From Arthrinium phaeospermum (taxonomy: Eukaryota; Ascomycota; Sordariomycetes; Amphisphaeriales; Apiosporaceae), in the NCBI GenBank assembly GCA_006503535.1, contig QYRS01000013.1, forward strand, positions 682,001 through 746,000: a stretch of DNA of 64,000 bases, read 5' to 3'. Made by a program: the position numbers and the translations under genes. Each line of letters begins with the position of its first letter. The first letter of the stretch is position 1. The notes below the pieces were generated by a model that did not search any database, had not been told where the DNA came from, and saw nothing but the letters and a program-made list of their open reading frames with translations. Positions 18,621-30,336 of the stretch are shown one piece after another.

Positions 18621-20915
18621 TCAGATGATAGCCTCAGGGGCAGCTGCCTCCTCCTTCATCTCCAGTTGCTTCCTCAAGGACGCTACCTCGTCCATAAGAT
18701 GCGCATAGTCTTCTTTGTGATTTTTTTCCGACTGCTCCAGTAGGCTGACTCGCGTATTGGTCTCGGTGAGCCTTTCTTCCAAGCTATGAATATATGCCCA
18801 GATCCCTTGATCGGTTGCAAAAATGTTGTTGCTGGAGCTATCACCGCTGCCGCCGTTTTGGCTTGGCGCAGTAGACGACGCAGGTTGGGCACCTGCAGCA
18901 ATGTTGGCCTGCCCAGCTGCCGCAGAGGCAGCCTGTGCCGAAGAAATAGCGCCAGGAGCACCGGCTTGGCCAGCTGCCACGTATTGACCGTCGCTAGAAG
19001 GAAACCCAGAAACTGAGACGAGTTGAGCAACTAGAGCTTCAGGGTAGGACGGTAGAGACGACGAACCTGATGAAGTCTGACGGTCTGCCTGGTGGCGGCC
19101 AAACTGTTGTTGCTGGAATTGCGTCGTTAGGCTGGGAGAGCGCTGGCGCGCAACACTGCCATCATGTGGCTGAAGACCGGGGCTTAGCGGTTTCGGGCTT
19201 TCCGTCATGCCGCTTTGCCCGTACATAGAGTTCGGGCCACTCGAAGGAATCGAGGATATGCTTGCGTTTGCAGCGTGTGGCGCATTCGAACCACGCTCCA
19301 CGTTGGGCGGATACAGTCGCCCGGTAGAAGTACCTGAAGGGGGGTATGTTGGTAAATGATGCATAGCGTCTGGGGATACGGCTTCTTTACCTTGAACGTG
19401 TGGAGCCTTTATGCCAGACATGCTCAAGCGCCGACGCTCCTCCTCTGTCATATCGGCCTCATTGGGGGTTTCATAGACTACACCTGTCATGCTCGAATCA
19501 TCCACATCAAGATGGCTGTAATCCTCAGTCTCGAAACCAAGGCTGCCTCGGCGACTGACACAGCCACCGGGACCCTTACTATGGCGTGCCAAAGCATCGC
19601 CACGTGCAAACTTGCGGTCGCATTTGGGGCACACGTGCGGCTTCTCACCCGTGTGAAGCTTACCGTGGCGCTTCAGATCGTGTAATCGCCGGAAGCGCAT
19701 CTGGCAAGTTGGGCAGACGAAAGGTTTCTCGTGGCTGTGTGTCAACAAGTGGCTCTTGAGGTTGTGATGGCGGGTAAACTCGGTTTCGCAATAGGGGCAT
19801 TTGTGTTTCTTGGAATTCGGCGACTTGGGACCACCGGGCTGACCGGGCGTCATGGGCATGCTCATAGTGCGTGGAGGAGCAGGCATCGCTGATGGGGGCA
19901 CCATGCCAGGATACGACAAGGACGTAGGATTTGACTTGTCCTCCATCTGAGCCTGGGGTTGCGGCGCATAACCAGCCCGGTCGCCTCGTCCGTCAATGTC
20001 CATGGGCCCTGGGCTCGCAGTCACGTGGGCTGGGTTGCTGCCCAGGGCTGCCAAGTTTGTCGCATGCTCGGCGGCAACATCGCCTCTGTGCTCCATGTGC
20101 TCTACCTGCTCCACATGCTCGGGGTGCTCAGTATGCTCCGCGTGCTCGGCATGCTCTACGTGCTCCGGGTGTCCCATGTGTTCTGTAGGCTCCGTATGCA
20201 TCATGTGCTCCGAGTGCTCTGCGTGTTCCGAGTGCTCTGTGTGTTCCGGGTGCTCCGGGTGTTCCGGGTGCCCTGAGTGCTCCATGTGCCCTACGTGATC
20301 GACTTGATCTGCGTGTTCCGCTAGCTCTGAAGGCTCGTGGTGTCCGGTGTGATCTGGAAGCCCATGGTGCTCCTCCGCATGGTCTTGTTGCACGACATGC
20401 TCCTGTTGGTCCATCTCGCCTTCCGTTTGAGGCGGAATCGCATCGGCACCTTCGTGTTCGATTATCTGCTCGTCAGGGTGCGCATCATTGGTGACAGGCG
20501 CGTCCTGCGGCCGGCTCATGGCCAGCGCGGTAGCAGACATGAGCTCCGATTGCACTCTGTAGGCGGGGTTTTCGCTGGCGCCCGAGACCTGTTGTCGGTA
20601 CTCTTCCTCGCGTCTTCGTTTCTCGTCTTCGAGGGCGGCAGCGCCGGTCAAAGGGGCTGGAGAGTGCCTCGAAGTCAGGCCGATCAGCCTGGCAGCTTTG
20701 GAGGGCGACAGGTCCGAGCCAAGGTGCGAGGTGAAGACGGACGAGGGCGACGTGGGCGTGGTTTCCCTGGCGCGCTTCAAGGAAGCAGTCGCGCGAGTCG
20801 CGTCAGCCTGCAGCGACTCGACGGAGAAAGGGTCGTGTTGGATAGCGGGTTCGGAGATGGTAGAAGCAGGAAGCGGCGGTGCTTCGGTCGCGACGGGACC
20901 CTTCTCCGACGCCAT
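18621..20915 (-). CDS. C2H2 zinc-finger regulator with Glu-His-X tract
   Basis: Intron-less; 764 aa from the ATG at 20915 (MASEKGPVATEA). The apparent longer frame begins at a GTG and is rejected. Three consecutive C2H2 fingers lie around residues 370-455: HKCPYCETEFTRHHNLKSHLLTH, FVCPTCQMRFRRLHDLKRHGKLH and HVCPKCDRKFARGDALARH, joined by TGEKP-type linkers, so it very likely binds DNA in the nucleus. Before the fingers, residues ~198-277 are a Glu-His-X repeat. After them come disordered Ser/Gln/Pro segments and a C-terminal coiled coil (~700-755: YIHSLEERLTETNTRVSLLE). The fingers do not look like calcineurin-target Crz1; I cannot assign a named orthologue. The 9.4 kb gene-free region upstream could hold its regulatory DNA. 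Confidence 0.9.
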   Translation of the reverse strand: MASEKGPVATEAPPLPASTISEPAIQHDPFSVESLQADATRATASLKRARETTPTSPSSVFTSHLGSDLSPSKAARLIGLTSRHSPAPLTGAAALEDEKRRREEEYRQQVSGASENPAYRVQSELMSATALAMSRPQDAPVTNDAHPDEQIIEHEGADAIPPQTEGEMDQQEHVVQQDHAEEHHGLPDHTGHHEPSELAEHADQVDHVGHMEHSGHPEHPEHPEHTEHSEHAEHSEHMMHTEPTEHMGHPEHVEHAEHAEHTEHPEHVEQVEHMEHRGDVAAEHATNLAALGSNPAHVTASPGPMDIDGRGDRAGYAPQPQAQMEDKSNPTSLSYPGMVPPSAMPAPPRTMSMPMTPGQPGGPKSPNSKKHKCPYCETEFTRHHNLKSHLLTHSHEKPFVCPTCQMRFRRLHDLKRHGKLHTGEKPHVCPKCDRKFARGDALARHSKGPGGCVSRRGSLGFETEDYSHLDVDDSSMTGVVYETPNEADMTEEERRRLSMSGIKAPHVQGKEAVSPDAMHHLPTYPPSGTSTGRLYPPNVERGSNAPHAANASISSIPSSGPNSMYGQSGMTESPKPLSPGLQPHDGSVARQRSPSLTTQFQQQQFGRHQADRQTSSGSSSLPSYPEALVAQLVSVSGFPSSDGQYVAAGQAGAPGAISSAQAASAAAGQANIAAGAQPASSTAPSQNGGSGDSSSNNIFATDQGIWAYIHSLEERLTETNTRVSLLEQSEKNHKEDYAHLMDEVASLRKQLEMKEEAAAPEAII
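20089..20322 (-). repeat. Degenerate 9-bp tandem repeat encoding Glu-His-X
   Basis: In-frame repeat inside the C2H2 gene. It encodes about 25 imperfect Glu-His-(Pro/Ala/Ser/Thr/Val/Met) triplets. Third-position variation shows it is not a fresh expansion. Confidence 0.85.
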
Positions 20916-22300
20916 ATGAGCTTGGAGGGGCTTTTGCACGCAGACGAGGAAGAGGCGATTGAGATCCTACAATTAAATCGCCAGCGACGACGTGACAAAG
21001 TCCTGTTCAGTGCTCCGGCGCATCAATGAAGCATCGTCGACCCTGGATAAGACAAGGCTGGAAGTGTGTGGCTGGAGAGGGTGGCTTTGTAAATGAGGTT
21101 GATGGTGGACAGAATGGTGGTGAGCCACGGCCCAAGGTAGAGACTGGTGGGTAGTTTCAGGTAGAAAACGGGTGGAAAAGGAGGGCAATGGGTTGGAAAG
21201 GCCTTGGAAGCAGTGGCGGTCGAGTTAATCAAGTTCGAAAGGACAGTCTAGAGTGAGGAAAACAAGCAGTATCTAATCGGTGTTGCCTTCAACGACCATG
21301 GGTGGTGAATGACGAGAGTGACGGGAACTGAGCCGCAGAAGGAACAGAGTGTGGTTGAGCAGGAAAAAAGTGCTTGGGGTGGGAAAGACAGGTGTGGTGG
21401 TGCAACGCAAAGGCAAAGGGCGACCCTGACTGGCCGGTCCTCTTTTTTTTTCTTGATGCTGGGCAAGCTGGGGTCCGCGTCCTCTGCTTTGGGTCAGGTC
21501 GAGCAAGCAGCGTCAGACTGGGAAGACTAAGACTGGCGGGAGGGTCTGACGGGTCCCAGGATGTGAAGGTGACTGGAGATGGGGGAAGTACCTGTCACTA
21601 CATCCTCTCCTAGTAGCCTTAGGTAGGTATTGAGTTGAGGCGAAGGCCGGCCGCTTCGTGGCGTTCGCTTACTTTTTTTTTTTCGGTCTGTCCTGGCGGC
21701 CTGCCAACGAATTCCTTCCTGATGTATCAATCAGCATGGACAAAGTGATGAGTGTGTCTGTTCTTCCCGTCCGTCATTGATTCCCGTTATCAATCAAACG
21801 AGCTCTAGTTAGACGAGCGCGCTCAGGTCAAGTATAGCCAGTCAATCAGTTTCAACTTCTATCGTTATATCTCAATTGCCTCAGCCGACCGACCAGTACC
21901 CAATTCGGTCGGTTTCTGATGCTACCTATGTCCAGAGAGAGAGAAAGACTGGAGAGGCAGAGCGTTTGCCAAGTAAAATGATGCCCTGCCAAACTTTGGC
22001 ATCGAAAAGTGGATAGATCAAATTCAATAGCGTGGCTGCCTCTTTCTCGATGCTGCGAAACAAAAAGGTACATCTCTATGTCGCCCGTTACACACCCTCC
22101 GGATGCACGCAACCAGTTTGGAAGTGGAATCAAATTCATCAATTGACCAGGGTTGCAGAGGTACTTGCATCCTCACCACCCCTACCACTTCCACGGCCCC
22201 AAGGACACGGCTTCGTTCGTTTCACGTACCTAACCTTACATACGTCAAGGACGAGGTCTTCTTCCTCGCTTCTCTGTTTGTAGGGCTGTATCTGTAGCAG
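20916..22300. other. Promoter and possible long 5' leader of C2H2 gene
   Basis: No coding gene seen. On the minus strand the DNA is pyrimidine-rich with T/C tracts, and short upstream open frames are present, as is common for long leaders of fungal regulatory genes. Confidence 0.4.
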
Positions 22301-25300
22301 CAACAAACTACCAATAGAATCAAATCGGCGGTCGGCCGGGGCATGCGTATACAACAAATTACGCTTACCTGCACCCAGCAGCCCCGTATAGAAGGTGGCA
22401 GTTGCCAGACCGAGACTGCGGCGGCAAGTGTTGGGGCAAGATGTTGGCCACGGCTTCTGGTCGTTGGTGTTGTCGTTGGCGTTGATCGCAAGCATGGTTG
22501 TCGCTGATGGCTTGGTGAATGATTTCCATTCATGAGAGGCCTCGATTCCCAACCGGTTCAGTCAACTGCATTATGGCAATGTATGCATTCCGTAAACCAA
22601 CAAGAGAGGCGCGTTCAAGCCAGCCCAGCACTGACGTAGCAAGGTTGGTGTGCGAAGATCGACGGCATCTCTTTGGAAGCTAATCGCAGTGGCCCAGCAG
22701 AATGGCGCATACATCAATGTACATGTATGTATATAGGTACTTGATGCATACGTAGTATCTGCAAGGTGGGCTCAACTATGCACGGAAAAAAAGAGAGCTG
22801 ATGTGGGAAGTGGCTGTGTGTGGGTGTTGCTGTTGTTGTCTCTCCTAGAACTCGAACTTGTCAAGTGGTGAAACCAGGCCTACAATGATGCGATATTCAC
22901 CGTACAAGTTACATCGCAATAGCCGAGTGGCCGCAGATGAAGTACGGAGAGAGGGTCTGCTCTACTCCAGGCTTCAGAGGAAAAGATGAGAGTGGCTGAT
23001 AGCCATCGCCAATGACATCTTCAAGGTTGATCGGCTCGTGGGTGGCAGCCCTTGGGCCTAAACCGTCGACGGTGCCAGGGTAGCCTCGTGGCTGCTGTAT
23101 GACACGGAACGCTCCAATCATAATATACGATACTACATACCTTTGGTTGTAGAAAGGTAGCTGTACCTCCCTCCTGCCCAGCTCCGTACCATCATCTCCG
23201 TCGGTATTGTTGTGGTTGTCTGTTAGGTCAGCAGTTCACGTCAATTCTGAAGTTGGCCATCTAGGTAGTCCGCCGGGTGTGTGCCCCCATAACACATTGA
23301 TATATGTACTAATATTGCTGACTGAGCCCAATGACGGGCCGGACAATTCATCAATGGGCACTTTTCGACCGTCGATCATCTTCCCGGCCAGAAGCAGGTG
23401 CCTTGGGTTTAGATAGGTACTGATGTCAGTGATGATGCTCGAGAGGCTGGACTGGTATCGGCCACAGGAGACTCCGACCGCCCGCCGAGGCATCTCTGTC
23501 GTTTCTGCTGCCGTTTGTTTCTTGCTGCTCGGCCGCACGCCTTGAAGGTTACGGAATACCCGATAGAAGTCGTCTGTCCCCGGCTGCATGGTCGTAGGTA
23601 GGTACATAGCACGCTATTAAACTTTGGTGACATCCGGTTTTTGTGCCATGGGATGAGCGCGGACGATGGCTTGTCATCAAATGCATGGCGCTATTTTGGC
23701 CCCAAGCACTTCACAAGCCACCGTTAACCCAAACCAATCAAAGGCACCGTTGGATTACCCGACACCCCTGGCCTGCCCGCATGTACCTACCTAGGCTTGT
23801 AACCCAAGCAGCAAGCCGCCTCCCCCCCGCTGACGTAGAGGGACTGCCAGTCGGTACGGTCATGTCGCTGCGTGCTGCACACAATCAATCGCCGTGGTAG
23901 GATACCTAGGAGGCATCGCATTCTCGTCTCAGGCGATAGGACCGGATCAGATGCGAGCGAGGAGGGTCCTTCTCCCTTCAAAGCATCGACTCGATGGAAT
24001 CGTGCGCGTCGACGAGGATGATCATGCTTGATGAGGTCGTCGGACAGTGGTGTGATATGCGTCGTCCCGCGCCATCTCGATCGGCCTCTTTTTTCTCGTA
24101 TGTAAAGCTTCCGCCATGTGCCGAATGCAGGCCCCAGGATCCAGTGCTGGCAGAGGAAGAGGGGGGAGGCCCCATCCATGACCGTTCAGAAGCTGTAGCG
24201 CCGCCGGTGTCTTCCTCCCGAGGACATTCCAAATGCGTCCAAAGACCTTCCTTAGTTCTTACCATGGACCCCCAACAGGGCAGGTTGCTCCGCATTCGAG
24301 TTCTGCATCGGGATTCCGTATCTACCAGTATGCTTGACAGGGAAGAAATGCCGCTTTGCACCAGCCACCGCTATTCAATCTGATCGGCAGCTATCCCGCC
24401 AAGTGTACTACTTATTACCTACTGCCGGGGAAGGATACATACCAACATCAAAATGTACTTAACAACTTACAGATTGGGGGATGTGGCCTTCGAAGTGTGC
24501 AAAATGCAATTTCGCCGGGCGTCACCGGACTGTTTACCGCATGCTCATTCGATATCGAGATGGCCCGATTCAGCTCAAAAGAAAAACCGGCCGAGCAAAG
24601 GTCGTCTTATTGTGCCACACGAGGCCAGAGGCTGAGCTCCGCCCAATGCAGAGCCACACTGCCACACTGCCCAGTGCCCACAGCACAGGCTAGTACATCA
24701 TATCTACCTACTTGTACATGCACACCGGCATCTTGCTAGGGGGCCAGGGGTGAAGGGGGGCTACAGGCTGCTACATCATTCAGAGGTCGATGGAGCAGAT
24801 GAATCGATGCGCATGGTCTACTACTATGTATTGGGGTTGCCAAGAACGACTATGCACGTACCATATACGTAGTTAATGGGGGGATTGGGGATTTTTGCTG
24901 CATATGCAGAGGGCGATATCTGCCTGTTCGCCTTTGGCATAACGGGATCGATGCAGGTTCGTCATCATTGCTGCGTCCCGGAGAGCCAACAGCCACCCAG
25001 CGCACGCAGCCCGCTTTAACGTCGGATCGAAGTGCCCGAGAATCACTGTCTCAGCTGGCAGGTCGGCCGCTCGCTGCATGCTGCCAACAAGTTTGCCTGG
25101 AATAAGTGATGAGGGCGTGATCGACTCTTGCAGCCCATACACAGCCAGCCACCTTGCCTGCTTGTCCTACACTCGAGGCTGATGATATGACACGACCACC
25201 CGCTCCGTGACATGATAAGCCTATCGCAAAGCGGATAAGATATCCGGCAAATGCGGCGCACTTCAAATTGTATGTGGCTGTGGCTTCGAGAAAGGCATCG

Positions 25301-28300
25301 GCGGAATCATGCCCTCGGGAGCGCAGCAGTCTGTCATGCAATTTCTTGAGTCTTGTTTGGTATACAACTATTCGGGGGCGATACTCCCTTTCGCCCCTAC
25401 GAAGCGTGGACGACTAAACCCCACTCTGGTTGCTCTTTGTATACCCCAAGAGTCATTACGGGTCGCAGTATATATACCAACAGATGGCTATCAGTGGCTA
25501 GCCCTGTTCAGACGCAGGTGCACTGTACAATACTGCACGATGCGTCGCCATGTGAATACGGGCATTTCTCCCGCAGGCTGCCTAAGAAAAATATATTATA
25601 AGATATACATCTATCTCTCCTGGTACACCGACCGACTGGCTTGATCTACCAACGCAGGCCTCTCCAGCAGCACTCTCACACGCAACGTATGAACGTTCAA
25701 TAGGGGCAAAAGCTGGACCTTGGACTGCCACCATCAAGTAGGAGGTTTTGCTCTCAGCTCTCAGTGCACCGGGACGATGGCCACCAGCAACTGGGCGTTT
25801 TGTCTCCCAGAATTGTTCTTGTATCGTGAACGTCTTCGTCTTTCCTCGGCTAACACACCTTCATAGCTCGGCTCTGTTCCTTGCTGGCCCCTTTTGACAC
25901 CGAGAGCCACCTTGTGTTCCGCTCCCATCCTCCCCAGTCTTGCGCATCACTGAAATTGCGGCAGTTAAGATGTAATGCGACATCCAGCAGTGACGATGTA
26001 ATTGATGGCCGAGACCAGGCGACGTACACTCTGGGCAAACCGCACTGCCGCCGCCCTTTGCTGGAATTTGATAGAGATGATAGATTTTGCTGTTCAGAGC
26101 GCGGGATCGTAGCTGTACAGACGCGTACATCACTTGGCAGATTCCATGAACAGTGTACGTACCATATCCTTATGATAACATATTCGCCAACGGCTTCCCA
26201 GGTGTGCCAGGAACCCGGGCTGGCGTAGACTCGTTCGATCATGGGATAACCATGATACCAACTCATCACCATCCGTTAAAAGGTTTATGTACATAATTGC
26301 CTAGGCGACTCGGCGCGTCTCTGAACCACCACGTTGCCTTACGGACCTAGTATACCTTCTGGAGACCTCGGGCTATGTATATCCTGCCTGCTCAGTGCTA
26401 CCCAGATACTGCAAACCCACGACAGACGCGCCCCATTTCCAGTTTACGAGTATGGTGTTGATGTAGTTCGCCTGCGATATGATCAACCGATATTTCGCTG
26501 GTGTTACAACCAAGCCTATTTGCAGGATAGCTGGGACAGCAACATAACACAGTTTTCCGAGTCACTGGGACATCCTGCAGTCATGTATAGCACACCCGCG
26601 GCTGGCTAGTTCCTGGCCTAGCTGTCAGCACCATAAATATACACTCGTGATATGCAACACCCAAGAGACATGGCCATGGTGATAGAAAGACATCGACCTG
26701 AGGCTATTGCTTAGAATTGCCAAGGGAGGAGACACCCATACGGTTTTTTTCCCATATACTGTCCCAATGGCGGAAGGAATTGGAACCATTGCCGGGGAAA
26801 TATCGATGGTGGTCGTCGTGCCAGTCGGGCGCCACCCCAGCCGGCAGCAAGTGGCGTGTCTACGATAGCCCTCGGAGATATACTTGCTAGCAGACGCACC
26901 TGCGTATCATGAAATCTACAGCGGGCTCAAAAGCACGAGTCTATCATGGCAGCCTTGGTCGAGGATACCTATCTACAGTTCGAGGTAGACCTGTGGTTGA
27001 ACATCAAGTGAAACCGTCGATGTTATCCGAGACTAGCAACGACTTTGCCGGGACGACTGCTCTAGCCCCGGGGCATCCGGGCTGATAGGACGAAACGGCA
27101 AGGTATCGATGGTAATCTTAAGTCATGGCGTCTTCAGGACGAATTGAGGATCTTGATGCATGTACATAGTTGCTTCCCCGAGTCAGAGGGGGGTGGTCAC
27201 CGACTATTATGTGCGCACTCGGCAACAACCGAGCAACAACTGGTCAAGATCGTAGATCGAAGATTCCAAGCCCCAAGATAGGTTGCCAGTTGCCAGTTGA
27301 GCCTCGGGGCTTCGTGTGTCTGTTTATGTGGGTAAGAAGACTTCTGCTTGAACCACAGAGCATCGGACTTATGTAATGCATTTGATTGTATCCTTTGATG
27401 GGAGATGTGGGACTTGGCAGTCTGCCTTCTGGTCTGCCTTGACGGCACGTACGCATGAAAGTCGAGACGGGGGTTCGGCCAAGTTTTGACCAGGAGTTCT
27501 CCGCAAAGCCGTAACATTCAACGGTCGACGATCAGCGATGGCACCTGGTCTAGGAGCACGTGGCGGCGAGTGCCCCTTTATCTATCGGTTTCTACTTACT
27601 TGTACATACATAGCATGAGGAACCGGCCCCAGGCCGCGCCCTGCTTTTCAAGGCAAGAATAATACAAAGGAGCGAGCATTTTCGATTTCTGCCTAGCAAG
27701 CATGGCGATAGGGTAGGCTAAAATGAAGCTGACGTTGCCTTGGCCGGATCGGCTGAGGACTGGCTATGCATCGGTAGACGTGTGGTGTGTGGCTTCACTC
27801 TCACCACCATGGGATCATGTCGACTGTGGAGAACAATTTGAAACATCGACGCTAAAGCAAGGAAACATTTCTGGCATGGCGGCCGCATGAACATGCATGC
27901 TCCTGTGTCAAGCCCTTGACATTGGAGTCTTGACCGCCCGACGAAGCTGTCGGTACATGCTCAGTGCATGCTGAATACCTAAGTACTCCGTAAGGTCGGT
28001 CATTTTCCAGTAAGTACCACCCGTCGGATAGGATATCCATTGATGAAACAGAGGGTTTAATCGGGTCGACTCCTGTACTGCTAGTATGATCATCGCCGCC
28101 GTTCACCGTCCACAGCCCACTGCTGGGGAGACAGCAAGCCTGACCCGCCGTCCGCGGGAAACGCACGCCTGCTTAAATAAAATACCTTTCTGACCACGGC
28201 ATCCACAAGTTGCTGGCGGCTGGAACGAAAGAGAAATGATGCCATACCACGACCGGAATCTGGAATGAGAGTGATAGGGATAATTCCAACCTAGAAACAA

Positions 28301-29900
28301 CCAATGCCAATCAAATGCCTCTGCAGCAAAAAGGGGCATGTACAAGTATTGTTCCCTCTTTCTTATCAACAGCCAAGTTACGGATACCTAGATCTGGAAC
28401 CCGGATGCCAAGGCCCCCCAGGCAAAGGCTGCATGGCGGGATTCTTCTCAACTTGGAGCCATCGCCTGTTCTATTATAAAATAGTTGGTATGGTTGATAG
28501 TACGGCCTCTAACGGGCTGCTTGGCTTGCCCGTATGTGAGAGGTGAAGGAGACTACTCATTGGCTAGAGCGCGCCAGAAGCGCCCACGGCGGTAGCTATC
28601 TTCAATTGGCCTGGCGACAATTTCGTTTGGAGATCAGAGGTTGCGGGCGCTCGGCGCTCGGATGCTGGCTACCAAATAGCATGAGCAATTGCATCAATGG
28701 CCTGCCGGCCGCGACCGTGGTTGGTGGCTTTTGCTTCGATAAGCCGTTCGTTGGCTTATCATGTGCCGTGACGATCTTCCATCAGTCAAAGGATTGCCGA
28801 TCGCCAGCGATGGGCACGAGAAAGGCACACAGGCGGTGGTGGGTGGGACGGAAACTGGAACTGGACAGGGTTCTGGACTGGGCTCAGTCCACTGAACAAG
28901 GTGATGGATGGATGGGCAACTCCATTGCTCCTCTCGATTCCGATCAGCGCGGATGGTGTGCGTGTGCGGGCAATTATTCAGATTGAAATGAGTCTCCCCC
29001 CTAGAGCCCTGGGCCGCGCCTTGGGTAGCTTGGGGTAATTTCGCCAGCGTCCCGTTTAGGAAAGCTCTGGAACCAGGCCACAACCGATGGCGCCCCGTTT
29101 TCTGAGGCCCTGGGCTGCTTCTGGCTTTTGTTCTCGTGCTAGAGACGGTTGCTGTTCCTGCAGTAGCGCGCCATGCCATGCCGTGCCACCATGCCGCATC
29201 CTGCGTCCATGCCAATCATACCAATACATACCCAAACAACATGCGTTCCTGCTCGCCCATCCACCCATGCATGCTTCCCTTCGGCTTCCTTGGACGACAC
29301 GCTGCTGCTGTCGCTTCCATGTTGCTTGTAAATGCACAATTTCCTCGTCGTCAGATTCCGGGCCCAGGTGTAACGTCGGGATGCCAACTACAATAATAGC
29401 GACATGATAAAAATTGTGAAGCCCCCCAACAGACCCCCCCTACGTCTCCATGTACCTGAATCCATAGCACTGTAACGTGAGCCCACCTCCAATCCCCGGG
29501 GCCAGCCAGATGAGATATGTACGCTATGTAGATGCGCGCACTGGCAGACCGGCGTTGGCATCCATCTGATGGAGTCTTTGATTAGTGGTCGCTAAGGTCG
29601 AAGCAAGGGTTGGCAACAGAAAAGAGGTAGGGCCAAGGGCCAGGTACGGAGTACTGCAAGCCAAGTACTACTTACTACTACAGGAAACTAGTAGCCCGCT
29701 TGTTAGCACTACCTCCGTGGTAGCATGGTAACCTTAGACCTGCTGCTGCTGCTGCTGCCGCTGCCGCTGCCGCTGCTGCCATTCCCCATGCCAGAGACTA
29801 CTAGACTATGCTGCCGGCCAGCTATCCCACCTCCTCTCCCTCTCTCCGCTTCCCTTCCTCCTCCCTCACGCTCCTTTCTACCTTATTCGCAGCATCGTGT
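22301..29900. other. Large gene-free region
   Basis: About 7.6 kb with no open frame above roughly 175 codons and none with a recognisable motif or convincing splice-joined coding series. Base composition looks near 50% GC, so it does not look like a RIP-mutated AT-rich block, and no terminal repeats or transposase remnants were recognised. It contains TACGGAGTAC motifs at 27983-27992 (reverse) and 29645-29654. It could hold regulatory DNA or non-coding transcripts. Confidence 0.5.
29740..29777. repeat. CTG/CCG trinucleotide tract
   Basis: About six CTG units followed by alternating CCG/CTG units upstream of the SUN gene. Confidence 0.7.
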
Positions 29901-30056
29901 GCGTCGTTCTTGTCCAGCCAACTGAGAGTCTCTTGACCTCTACCACATTCTTTTGGAATCCAGTCACTCGTTCTATCGCAGAATAAGCAAACGCACCAAC
30001 AATCAACAGCTCTAAAGCCTAGTCGCGCGCAAACTCAAGTACAGCTGCTAGTCCAG

Positions 30057-30241
30057 GTGAGTTTGGAGACGCATACCTTGATAGCCTATGCTGCCGCCCC
30101 TTCCTGCCATGCCTCGACTCGCGAGTAACAACGAACGGCCTTTCTCATGACTTCTTTGTTCTTTGTCGGCCTCCTCCAAAAAGAGATCGACCATGCGACC
30201 CGCCACCCTTGCTATGATGGACCGACTAACCGTGCCGCCAG
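30057..30241 (+). other. Possible 5' UTR intron of SUN gene
   Basis: GTGAGT donor after CCAG at 30057, branch-like GACTAAC about 12 bases before a GCCAG acceptor ending at 30241. Inferred only from splice signals. Confidence 0.45.
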
Positions 30242-30267
30242 AACCAAACGACCTACACGGTTATTAC

Positions 30268-30275
30268 TATAAATA
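30268..30275 (+). promoter_or_regulatory. TATA-like element upstream of SUN gene
   Basis: TATAAATA about 60 bases before the SUN ATG. It would be a core promoter if transcription starts near 30300. This competes with the 5' UTR intron model. Confidence 0.35.
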
Positions 30276-30336
30276 CTCTTCTTGACTGTACGACCTCAGC
30301 TTTGCCATTACTAGCAAAGTCGCCAATACAGTCGCC

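Noticed and set aside
22139..22552. 137-codon minus-strand open frame
   Set aside because: No domain or splice partner found; composition resembles translated intergenic DNA.
28694..29215. 173-codon minus-strand open frame in the gene-free region
   Set aside because: No recognisable motif, irregular composition, and it begins in a His/Trp/Met-rich stretch of low complexity. Not enough to call a gene.
22301..29900. Possible RIP-degraded transposon
   Set aside because: The region is not visibly AT-rich and shows no long repeats or transposase fragments.
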